Part shown: positions 34,150-43,063 of the stretch, in pieces
Layout of the letters: the number at the start of each line of letters is the position of its first letter
Position numbering within the stretch: the stretch's first letter is position 1
Source: Alphaproteobacteria bacterium
Lineage (GTDB): Bacteria > Myxococcota_A > UBA796 > GCA-2862545
NCBI GenBank assembly: GCA_020632925.1
Contig: JACKER010000009.1
Span: 124,001 to 188,000, forward strand
Reading direction: 5' to 3'
Length of the DNA stretch: 64,000 nucleotides
Made by a program: the position numbers and the translations under genes
The notes under the pieces: generated by a model
The model's input: the letters and a program-made list of their open reading frames with translations, nothing else
What the model was told of the DNA's origin: nothing
Databases searched by the model: none

Positions 34150-34214
34150 TTGTACTACTCCGAACAAAAACAGGCACGCCGGGCCCGAGCCCATTATTGT
34201 ACTGGTCAGTACAA
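34150..34214. promoter_or_regulatory. Two 18-bp TetR-type operators in a divergent promoter region
   Basis: Operator 1 is TTGTACTGGTCAGTACAA (34197-34214), a perfect 8+2+8 palindrome. Operator 2 is TTGTACTACTCCGAACAA (34150-34167), which keeps TTGTAC/T and GAACAA ends with four central or half-site changes. They lie 47 bp apart between the TetR gene and a divergent membrane protein gene; operator 1 ends 11 bases before that start. The AT-rich stretch around both differs from its surroundings. Confidence 0.65.
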
Positions 34215-34225
34215 AAGGTGGACCG

Positions 34226-35014
34226 ATGGCCGCGGCTCGGATGGGTGCAGGGATCGTGGGGGTGGTGGTGATGGTGGCGACCGTCGGGTTCGCGGTCTTC
34301 CGCACCGACCTGCTGTTGTCGCGCCTGGAGGTGGGCCCCCTCGGCTCCGAGGCCGACGCCGATCGCGTCCTGCCCCAGCTCGCATCCGCGTACGGCCCCG
34401 CCGACGCGTGGCGTGCGTTGCCCGCCGTGGAGCTGGAGCTCGTCGGAGAGGTGCCGTTCGTCCCGGCGCGGCTGCTGTTCGGGATGGCGCCCACCACACC
34501 ACACACGGCGCTCACGGTGCGCTTCGAGCCTGGCCGCCACGGCGTGTACGGGTACGTGCAGGACGGCGTTCGGGGCTGTGCGGACACGCGCTCCGAGCGG
34601 GATGGGCGCGGCCTCTTGCTGGACTCCGTCCACCATCTGTTCACGCTCCCCTTCTCGGTGGGCGACGTGCCGTTCCGACGCTCGGTGTCGACCGCGGGGC
34701 CGGACGGGTCGACGGGGACGTTCCTCACCTGGGGCGACGACCCCGAGCCCACCTCGGCCTTCGACCAGGTGGTGCTGTGGACGGATGGGGGTCGGATCGC
34801 CCGAATGGACACCACGGGCCGTGACGTCGCGCCGTTCATCGTGGCCGCGGTCCCCTACGACGGTACCGCGGAGGTGGAGGGTGCACCCGGGTTCCTCCTG
34901 CCGCACACCGCCACGATCCAGCGCGGTCCGGGTGGATCGATCGTCCATCGGTGGGAGCTGCGACGCGCACGGGTGATCGACGACATCGGGTGTATCCTGG
35001 GTACGAATCCCTGA
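34226..35014 (+). CDS. Hypothetical membrane-anchored protein under the TetR operator
   Basis: 262 residues from ATG 34226, preceded by AAGGTGG. One N-terminal hydrophobic segment (MGAGIVGVVVMVATVGFAVF) anchors a large extracytoplasmic domain with no recognised family. Beta-rich stretches include VELELVGEVPFVPARLLFG, ALTVRFEPGRHGVYGYVQDG and FDQVVLWTDGGRIARMDTTG, followed by FLLPHTATIQRGPGGSIVHRW. The operator immediately upstream suggests regulation by the divergent TetR protein. A lipid- or ligand-binding role is possible but not supported by a motif. Confidence 0.55.
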   Translation: MAAARMGAGIVGVVVMVATVGFAVFRTDLLLSRLEVGPLGSEADADRVLPQLASAYGPADAWRALPAVELELVGEVPFVPARLLFGMAPTTPHTALTVRFEPGRHGVYGYVQDGVRGCADTRSERDGRGLLLDSVHHLFTLPFSVGDVPFRRSVSTAGPDGSTGTFLTWGDDPEPTSAFDQVVLWTDGGRIARMDTTGRDVAPFIVAAVPYDGTAEVEGAPGFLLPHTATIQRGPGGSIVHRWELRRARVIDDIGCILGTNP

Positions 35015-35023
35015 GGATGCGTC

Positions 35024-36691
35024 ATGAGTGCCTCGTTCGTCGCCGTCGCCCTCGCCCTCCCCTCCGTCGCCCATGCAGCGCGGGTGCCCTCTCTCGAGGG
35101 GACCTGCGACCTGACGGGGCTCGGCATCGACGCGCCCACCGGCGTCGTCTCGGACCCGGTGTTGGGCATCGGCGTACTGGACGGGACGGACCGGCGGATC
35201 CGGTTCATGGACGACCACTGCGCGCCGACCGGCCTGTCGATCCAACTCGGGGCCTACTCCCAGGACCCGCAAGGGGTCGGCTGGTCGTCGACGATGGGCG
35301 AGCTCGCGGTGGTGGACGCCACGGCCGACGAGCTGTTCTTCGTGTCGCCGGGTGGGGCGCGGCTCGGATCGTGCGATCTGGCGACGATCGGATCGGCCTC
35401 GAGCTCGGGGGTCGCCTGGGACCCGACGACGTCGCGGTGGGTGGTCATGGACGCCGGCGGCAGCACCGCCTGGTGGATCGATCCGGCCGGGCGCAGCGGC
35501 TCGACCTGCACGGTCACGTCCTCCGTGGTGATCCCCGACGGGCCCCGCGCCGACGACCTGGCGGTCGACGCCACCGGTCGGCTGGTCGTGTCGGACACCT
35601 ACCACCGCCGTGTCGACACCTACGACGCCACGGGTGCGAACGTGGACTCCTTCTCGCTCACGCCGTCGGGGGACGACGCGCAGGGCGTCGTGCTCGACGC
35701 GACAGGCGACCGCCCCGTCGTGGTCGACGGCTCCAAGAACCGCCTCGCTCGCTACGACAACCGGGGGACGACCACGGAGATCTGCTCCGTGAGCGCGTTC
35801 GTCAGCCAGCCGCGGGGACTGGCCGTGGATCCCGCGCGAGGCGAGCTGCTGGTGCTCGACAACGGCACCCGGTCCGTCGCGCGCATGGACACGTCCTGCG
35901 TGCTCGCCGGGACCATCCCGCTCAACCCTGCGGGCCTCACGAACATGCGGGACGTGGGCTTCGACCCCGTCGCTCGCGACCTGGTGGTGGACGACAACGG
36001 GGTCGACCTGGCCTTCGTGGACCCCGCGAACGGCGCCGTGCGCTCCACCTGCGATGTGTCGGGGCTCGGGGTCGGGCTCGCGGGCATCGACGTGCTGGCC
36101 GGGCTCGACCGCATCGCGCTGACCTTCGACGTCGACGGGACCTGGATGCTCCTCGATCCCGCCTGCGAGCCGGTCCACCAGCGCCCGCTGAAGCCACTCA
36201 CGAACGGAACCGCGGCGGACATCGCCTGGCACCCGGCCAGCGGCACGCTGCTGCTGGCGTCGAGCCAGTACGTGGTCGCGGCGACCCTGGAGGGCGTCGA
36301 GGCGCGGCGCTTCCTGCTGACCTCGCAGCTCGCGGGGCTCGTGGCGGACCCCGGGGACAGCGCGGTCGTCTGGGCGCTGGACGTGAGCGGACGCCTGTTC
36401 CGCGTGGAACTGCCCGGCCTGGTCGACTGGCCGGGATCCGTGAGCGGGCGCTTCTCCAACGGCGTGGCGACGATCCAGCTCTGGGAGCGGGGCGGCGGCG
36501 CCCTCAGCGGCACGGCCTTCGTCAACGGCGACACGATCCCGCTGTTCGGCCAGCTCGACGGTGCGGGCGGCGACCTGTTCGTGGGCGGGATCACGCCGAC
36601 GGGCGCCGCGCAGGTCGTGCCGGTGACGATCTCGGCGGACGGCGCGACGTTGACCGCTCCTCCGCCCTTCGGCATCCTCACGAGGCAGTGA
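35024..36691 (+). CDS. Secreted NHL/SMP-30-like beta-propeller protein
   Basis: 555 residues with a signal peptide (MSASFVAVALALPSVAHAA). Blades of ~45 residues repeat: GTCDLTGLGIDAPTGVVSDPV, LSIQLGAYSQDPQGVGWSST, DLAVDATGRLVVSDTYHRRV, GVVLDATGDRPVVVDGSKNRL and GLAVDPARGELLVLDNGTRS, the NHL/SGL pattern. The last ~80 residues form a separate beta domain identical in pattern to the gene end at the left window edge. It is probably extracellular. It ends with a 4-base GTGA overlap to the kinase-AAA gene, so a link to that signalling protein is plausible. Confidence 0.65.
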   Translation: MSASFVAVALALPSVAHAARVPSLEGTCDLTGLGIDAPTGVVSDPVLGIGVLDGTDRRIRFMDDHCAPTGLSIQLGAYSQDPQGVGWSSTMGELAVVDATADELFFVSPGGARLGSCDLATIGSASSSGVAWDPTTSRWVVMDAGGSTAWWIDPAGRSGSTCTVTSSVVIPDGPRADDLAVDATGRLVVSDTYHRRVDTYDATGANVDSFSLTPSGDDAQGVVLDATGDRPVVVDGSKNRLARYDNRGTTTEICSVSAFVSQPRGLAVDPARGELLVLDNGTRSVARMDTSCVLAGTIPLNPAGLTNMRDVGFDPVARDLVVDDNGVDLAFVDPANGAVRSTCDVSGLGVGLAGIDVLAGLDRIALTFDVDGTWMLLDPACEPVHQRPLKPLTNGTAADIAWHPASGTLLLASSQYVVAATLEGVEARRFLLTSQLAGLVADPGDSAVVWALDVSGRLFRVELPGLVDWPGSVSGRFSNGVATIQLWERGGGALSGTAFVNGDTIPLFGQLDGAGGDLFVGGITPTGAAQVVPVTISADGATLTAPPPFGILTRQ

Positions 36692-39600
36692 CGTCCGAGG
36701 TCCCCGGCTGGTTCGGTCCGTTTCGTCCCCTGGAACGCATCGCCAGGGGCGGGATGGGCGAGGTGTGGCGCGCGGAGCACGTCGAGCTCGGGCTCCCCGT
36801 CGCCGTCAAGACGGTTCCCTCGGCCTCGCGCCAGGCCTTCGACGGCGAGGTGGCGAACGTCGCGACGCTCGCCCACCCCGGCATCGTACGCATCGTGGAC
36901 CGCGGGTTCACCGCGTCGGGCACGCCGTGGCTGGCGATGGAGCTCGCCCAGACCACGCTCGCCCAGCGCCCACCCACCGACCTCGAGCAGCTCCAGGGCG
37001 CGCTCCTGCAGGTGCTCGACGCGCTGGGCCACGCCCACGGCCGCGGCGTGCTGCACCTCGACCTGAAGCCGAGCAACCTGCTCTGGCAGGGCGATCACGT
37101 GCTGCTCGCCGACTTCGGCATCTCCACGGTGCTGCACGATCCGCGGGCGTCCGGCTGGGGCACGCCCGCGTTCGCCGCGCCCGAGCAGCTCGGAGGGCGT
37201 TGGCGGGAGCTCGGACCGTGGACGGACCTGTACGCGCTCGGCGCCACCGCGGCCGCGCTGGCCGGGACCGACACCGCGCTCTCGGGCTGGATCCACCGGG
37301 CCGCCCAGCCGCTCCCCGCCGCGCGCTTCCAGTCCGCCGCCGAGGCGCGCGAGGCCCTCCTCGACGTGTGCGCCGACGGTCCGGTGGTGCCGGCGGTGGC
37401 GGTCGACCCCACCGCCACGGTGCCCACGGGCGGCGACACGCCGTCCTCCAGCTGGCGCCCCCGCGCGTGGTGGCCCCGCCAGCGCCCTCCCCTGCCCGAG
37501 CCCGCTCCGGCCAGGAGGCAGCTCGCGGGTGCGGGGAGCGCGCTGTTCGGCCAGCGGACGATCCCGCTCGTCGGACGGCAGCGGGAGCGCGAGGCGCTGT
37601 GGGCCGCGCTCACGGAGGTGCTCACGGCCCGCGAGCCCCGCTGGGTGCACCTGGCGGGGCCGAGCGGCGTGGGCAAGTCGCGGCTCGCGGAGTGGCTGGT
37701 GACCGAGGCGCACGCGACCACCGGGTGCCGGGTCTGGCGCGCACCGCACGCGGCGGACGGCCCCGAGGGTCTGCGCGAGGCGGCCCGGAGCGCGCTCGCG
37801 ACCCGCGGACTGGCGGGACCCGCCCTCGAGGAGCGCCTGCGGGGGCTGGTGGGCGTGGTCCCCGGGCTCGCCCCCTGGCTCGAGGAGCGGCCCGTCGCCA
37901 CCCACACCGCAGCGAGCGCGCTGGCGGGTGCCCTGCACGCGATGCAGCCGGTGGTCCTGTGGATCGACGACGCGCAGGAGGCCGATACCGAGCTGCTCGC
38001 GGCCCTCGCGGGCGAGCTCCGCGGTGCCGTCCTGGTCGTCGCCACCTGCCGGACCGACCTGCTCGACGAGCGTCAGCGACGCCGGCTCGACGCCCTCCCC
38101 GGCGAGCGGTCGGCGCTGGGACCGCTGGCCACCGAGGCGCTGCGCTCCATGCTCGGCGGACTGCTCGGCCTGGACCTCGCGTCCGCCACCGCCATCGCCG
38201 ACCGCGCCGAGGGCAACGCGATGGTGGCGGCCCAGCTGGTGGCCGGAGCGATCGCGTCGGGTCAGCTGCGGCCGTCGCGCACGGGCCTGCGCGCACACGC
38301 CGAGGAGCTGGGCCTCCCGAGCTCGACGACCGAGCTGTGGGTGCGACGCCTCGAGCAGGTCGCAGGCGACGATCGGGACGCGCTGGAGCTGGCGGCGGTC
38401 CTCGGCCCCCGGTTCGGCGCGGCGTGGCGGTCGGCCGTGGACGCCGAGGCCCTGGTGGCGCGGGCGCTGCGGGCGCAGGTGTGGTGCGTGGAGGACGGTG
38501 AGCTGCGCTGGACCCACGAGATCGCGCGGGAGGCGGTGCTCCGGGGGGCGGACGCCGAGGGGCGCCTGTCCGCGCTCCATCGGCGCGCGCTCACCTGCGT
38601 GGACGCGGACCTCGAGCCGGCCCGGGCCGGACGGCACCACGTGGCCGCGGGGGAATGGGAGCGCGGGGCGAGCCTGTTGCTCCGCGCGCTCCGCCGAGCG
38701 GTGGCCCGCGGGGAGTGGCTCGCGGTCGACCGGGCGGACCGCGACCTGCGCCGCGCCCTGGTCGAGAGCGCCGACGACCGGATGGAGGTCGACCGCCTGC
38801 TCGAGCGCGCCCGGATGGCGGCCAACCGCTGGCGCTCGGACGAGGCCTGGACGCACCTCACGTCCATCCGCGATCGCGTGCTGGGCGCGGGCGACGTGAA
38901 CCAGCAGGGCCTGTTCCACTGGCTCTGCGGGCAGACCCTGTTGGTCGAGCAGCGCCCGATGGAGGCGCTGGCGCGGTTCGAGCAGGCCGAAGCGCTCCAC
39001 GGCAGCGATCCCGGGCGACGTGCCCGGCTCCTGCGCGCCCAGGCGCGATGCCTCCGCCTCGCGGGCGACGTGGACGGTGCGCTCGCCAGGCTCCGCGACG
39101 CGGTCGGCGTGGCCGAGGCGCTGGGCGACGACGCCGTCTCCGCCGACATCCTGCTCACGCTCGCGGTCACCCTGCACACGGCCGGACGGCTCGAGGAGGC
39201 GCATCCTGCCTATGTCGACGCCATCGCCGCCTACGGCGAGGGGTACGCCGGCGCCCGCGGCGAGCTGTGGACCAACCTCGGCGACCTGCACCGGCACCGC
39301 GGCGACCACGAGGCCGCACGGGCGGCGTACGACCGGGCGCGGCCGCTGATCGAGACCACCGGCAGCGCCTCGGACAGCCTCGAGCTCGGAACCGCGCTGC
39401 TCGACGTCGACGGGGCGCCCGATCGCGCCCGCCGCACGCTGGAGGGGGTGTGTGCCCGGGCGGCGGGGACCGCCCAGGCCGGCTTCGCGCACCTCTTCGC
39501 GCTCCAGCTGTCGGCGAGCCCCGAGGACTGGGACGCCCACTGGGCCGCCGGCCGCGCTCAGCTCCCCGAGCTCCCCGCCGAGCTCGACCTGGGCCTCGCC

Positions 39601-39726
39601 CTCGACGATGCCGTCCGGCACGCCCACAGCCGGGGGTGGTCGGTGCGCGCAGCCGCCGCGCGGACCGCTCGCGACGAGGTCCAGGGCAAGCTCGGACGAG
39701 CCGTGACGCCCCGTGCCGGACGCTGA
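36688..39726 (+). CDS. Ser/Thr kinase fused to AAA ATPase and TPR-like repeats
   Basis: 1012 residues from GTG 36688, overlapping the propeller gene stop. Kinase: Gly loop RGGMGEVW, Lys41, catalytic HLDLKPSN (Asp125; Leu in place of the usual Arg before Asp), DFG at Asp142, and AAPEQLGG. Residues ~300-600 form an AAA/STAND-type ATPase with LVGRQREREALWAAL, Walker A GPSGVGKS (324-331) and VVLWIDDAQEADTELLAAL (Walker B). The rest is helical TPR-like repeats (ALARFEQAEALHGSDPGRRARLL, ARLRDAVGVAEALGDDAVSADIL). This is the PknK/AcoK-like signalling layout. The missing HRD arginine suggests activation-loop-independent regulation. Confidence 0.8.
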   Translation: MTSEVPGWFGPFRPLERIARGGMGEVWRAEHVELGLPVAVKTVPSASRQAFDGEVANVATLAHPGIVRIVDRGFTASGTPWLAMELAQTTLAQRPPTDLEQLQGALLQVLDALGHAHGRGVLHLDLKPSNLLWQGDHVLLADFGISTVLHDPRASGWGTPAFAAPEQLGGRWRELGPWTDLYALGATAAALAGTDTALSGWIHRAAQPLPAARFQSAAEAREALLDVCADGPVVPAVAVDPTATVPTGGDTPSSSWRPRAWWPRQRPPLPEPAPARRQLAGAGSALFGQRTIPLVGRQREREALWAALTEVLTAREPRWVHLAGPSGVGKSRLAEWLVTEAHATTGCRVWRAPHAADGPEGLREAARSALATRGLAGPALEERLRGLVGVVPGLAPWLEERPVATHTAASALAGALHAMQPVVLWIDDAQEADTELLAALAGELRGAVLVVATCRTDLLDERQRRRLDALPGERSALGPLATEALRSMLGGLLGLDLASATAIADRAEGNAMVAAQLVAGAIASGQLRPSRTGLRAHAEELGLPSSTTELWVRRLEQVAGDDRDALELAAVLGPRFGAAWRSAVDAEALVARALRAQVWCVEDGELRWTHEIAREAVLRGADAEGRLSALHRRALTCVDADLEPARAGRHHVAAGEWERGASLLLRALRRAVARGEWLAVDRADRDLRRALVESADDRMEVDRLLERARMAANRWRSDEAWTHLTSIRDRVLGAGDVNQQGLFHWLCGQTLLVEQRPMEALARFEQAEALHGSDPGRRARLLRAQARCLRLAGDVDGALARLRDAVGVAEALGDDAVSADILLTLAVTLHTAGRLEEAHPAYVDAIAAYGEGYAGARGELWTNLGDLHRHRGDHEAARAAYDRARPLIETTGSASDSLELGTALLDVDGAPDRARRTLEGVCARAAGTAQAGFAHLFALQLSASPEDWDAHWAAGRAQLPELPAELDLGLALDDAVRHAHSRGWSVRAAAARTARDEVQGKLGRAVTPRAGR

Positions 39727-39756
39727 CGTTACGAGGGCCGACCGGAGGGAGTCACC

Positions 39757-40374
39757 ATGGTCCTGTCGCTGATGATGTCCTGCGCGTTCGCCGACCCGTC
39801 CGCACCCGCGGCAGGCGCGCCCACCACCTCGCCGCTCGTCGGCCAGCCCGCGCCCGACTTCACGCTGAAGGACCTGTCCGGCAACGACGTGTCGCTCGCG
39901 TCCTTCCGTGGCAAGACCGTCGTGCTCGAGTGGTTCAACCCGCAGTGTCCGTTCGTGGTCGCCGCCCACACCAAGGGCTCCCTGATCGACGCCGCGAAGA
40001 AGCACCAGGCCGAGGGCGTCGTGTGGCTCGCGGTGAACTCGGGCGCGCCGGGCAAGCAGGGCTACGAGGTCACGGCCAACCAGCAGGCCGTCGCGGACTG
40101 GGCGCTCGGGCACCCGATCCTGCGCGACGAGTCCGGGACCGTCGGCAAGGCCTACGGGGCCACCAACACCCCGAACATGTTCGTCGTCGACCCGCAGGGC
40201 GTCGTTCGCTACGCCGGCGCCATCGACAACTCGCCGGACGGCGAGAAGGGCGCTCCCCAGGGCGGGACCCTCGTGAACTGGGTGGACGCCGCGCTGACCG
40301 ACCTCGCCGCGGGTCGCCCCGTCGCCACGCCCGCCACGCGGCCGTACGGCTGCGGCGTGAAGTACGGCTCGTGA
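39757..40374 (+). CDS. Redoxin/thioredoxin-fold secreted protein
   Basis: 205 residues with GGAGGG upstream. A signal segment (MVLSLMMSCAFADPS) precedes an AhpC/TSA-type thioredoxin fold: PLVGQPAPDFTLKDLSGNDVSL, FRGKTVVLEWFNPQCPFV with one active-site Cys, KHQAEGVVWLAVNSG, GHPILRDESGTVGKAYGATNTPNMFVV and VRYAGAIDNSPDG. This 'PQCPFV' single-Cys form is common in thioredoxin-family proteins of marine and delta bacteria. It should act in periplasmic thiol redox chemistry or peroxide removal. It overlaps the next gene by 4 bases. Confidence 0.8.
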   Translation: MVLSLMMSCAFADPSAPAAGAPTTSPLVGQPAPDFTLKDLSGNDVSLASFRGKTVVLEWFNPQCPFVVAAHTKGSLIDAAKKHQAEGVVWLAVNSGAPGKQGYEVTANQQAVADWALGHPILRDESGTVGKAYGATNTPNMFVVDPQGVVRYAGAIDNSPDGEKGAPQGGTLVNWVDAALTDLAAGRPVATPATRPYGCGVKYGS

Positions 40375-40721
40375 TCGCGGGCCTGCTGCTGGCCTGCGGA
40401 GCGGCGCCCGACATCGCGCTCGTGCCGCCCCCGCCCGCGGGCTGCGCGCCCACCGAGCCCTGCGAGCTGGCCGTCGGCGTGCGCGCGGGCCCGGGCTTCC
40501 ACCTCAACCGCGACTACCCGGTGCGCTTCGTCGCGGACGCACCCGACCGCCTGGCCTCGGATCAGCCCGAGTTCACGTTCGCGGACGACCGCAGCGGCAC
40601 CCAGGTGGTCCGCCTGACCGCCGGCGCGTCCCCGGTGAGCGGCAAGCTCAAGGTGAGCTGGTGCAACGACGAGGCCTGCCACATCGACGAGCTCCCGGTC
40701 ACGCTCACCCCGCGCGGCTGA
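40371..40721 (+). CDS. Small lipoprotein coupled to the redoxin gene
   Basis: 116 residues from GTG 40371 with a leader VIAGLLLACGAAP (lipobox LLAC). The mature part is an all-beta domain (ELAVGVRAGPGFHLNRDYPVRF, QVVRLTAGASPVSGKLKVSW) with two Cys pairs (CAPTEPC, CNDEAC) that may form disulfides. The G-F-H-L-N segment resembles the N-terminal domain of DsbD-type proteins, so it may receive electrons from or pass them to the redoxin. That is a weak inference. It ends one base before the convergent SH3-type gene. Confidence 0.55.
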   Translation: MIAGLLLACGAAPDIALVPPPPAGCAPTEPCELAVGVRAGPGFHLNRDYPVRFVADAPDRLASDQPEFTFADDRSGTQVVRLTAGASPVSGKLKVSWCNDEACHIDELPVTLTPRG

Positions 40722-41501
40722 TCAGCGAGGGAGCGCGGGCTGCAACTTGTGCCCGTCCCACCGGTGTTCGGTGCGGACGTCGACCTCCAACACGTCCCTG
40801 CCGTCCGTCCCCGACTCTCCCTCCACGTGGTGGTAGAGCACGACCCCGGGCTTTCCGCCGGGCTCGGAGGGGAAGGTCAGGTCCGTGGTCGCGAAGACGG
40901 GCGCGTCCGCCCCGCCGAACAGGGTGCCGAGGTGGTGCCAGGCGCCGCCGTCCACCATCCACACCATGTGCCCCGACAGCCCCGCGCACTCCTGGGCGTC
41001 GAAGGCGAAGCGGGCCACCGGCCCTGCACCTGCCAGCCCCGTCGACGACAGGACGGTGAGCGACATCCAGCGCTCGGGCTCGCTGAGCCACCCCGCGGGG
41101 ACCGTGAGGTCGGCGCGCTCCGGTCGGACCAGCTGGCCACCGATCCGCGCGTCGAGCTCGACCGACACCGTGGCCGAGCTGCCGGTCAGCTTCGCGCCGC
41201 GGAAGGCCACCACCACACCGTCGCCGCCGTCGCCGAGCGGCGCGTGGAACGGGGACAGCAGGCCCGACCACAGCCAGCCGTCCCCCTGGTCGGTGTGCAC
41301 GCGCACCCACGGCGCCTCCCGTCCCCACAGGGTCACGCTCGCCCCCCGCTCCAGCACGTCGACGGACGCCCCGAGCGGTAGCGTGGTGAGGAGCTCGGCG
41401 TCGGTCGCCGGCCCCTTGCGCAGGCTGGCCGCGTCCGTCGCGACGACCGACGTACCGGTGAAGGGAGCGGCCCAGGCCGCGGCGCACGAGAGGAGCCACA
41501 T
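40722..41501 (-). CDS. Secreted SH3-like domain protein
   Basis: 259 residues from ATG 41501 (a GTG six bases earlier is possible) with a signal segment MWLLSCAAAWAAP. Residues ~20-80 form an SH3b-like domain (TDAASLRKGPATDAELLTTLPLG, WVRVHTDQGDGWLWSGLLSP). The remaining ~170 residues are beta-rich with a Cys-bearing segment (AFDAQECAGLSGHMVWMV) and no recognised family. It probably binds cell wall or envelope components in the periplasm. It is downstream of, and in the same direction as, the activator gene, with only ~20 bases between. Confidence 0.55.
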   Translation of the reverse strand: MWLLSCAAAWAAPFTGTSVVATDAASLRKGPATDAELLTTLPLGASVDVLERGASVTLWGREAPWVRVHTDQGDGWLWSGLLSPFHAPLGDGGDGVVVAFRGAKLTGSSATVSVELDARIGGQLVRPERADLTVPAGWLSEPERWMSLTVLSSTGLAGAGPVARFAFDAQECAGLSGHMVWMVDGGAWHHLGTLFGGADAPVFATTDLTFPSEPGGKPGVVLYHHVEGESGTDGRDVLEVDVRTEHRWDGHKLQPALPR

Positions 41502-41522
41502 GCGCACAGTGTACCAGGACCG

Positions 41523-42926
<1,404 letters not shown>

Positions 42927-43063
42927 CGCGCGCTCCGGTCCTCGCATACCCGCACGCACGCACACCCGCACGTTCGCGCACGCCGCACACCACGGTCGAA
43001 CCGACGAGATCGCGCGCCCCGAGCCGGCACGCACCGTGCACTCCCCTGCGACGGGAGGCAGCG

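Noticed and set aside
35752..40113. A 1453-codon open frame on the minus strand
   Set aside because: It is antisense to the kinase-AAA gene and has no recognisable motifs; long antisense frames are expected at this third-position GC. The same holds for minus frames at 4999-8187 and 7791-11024.
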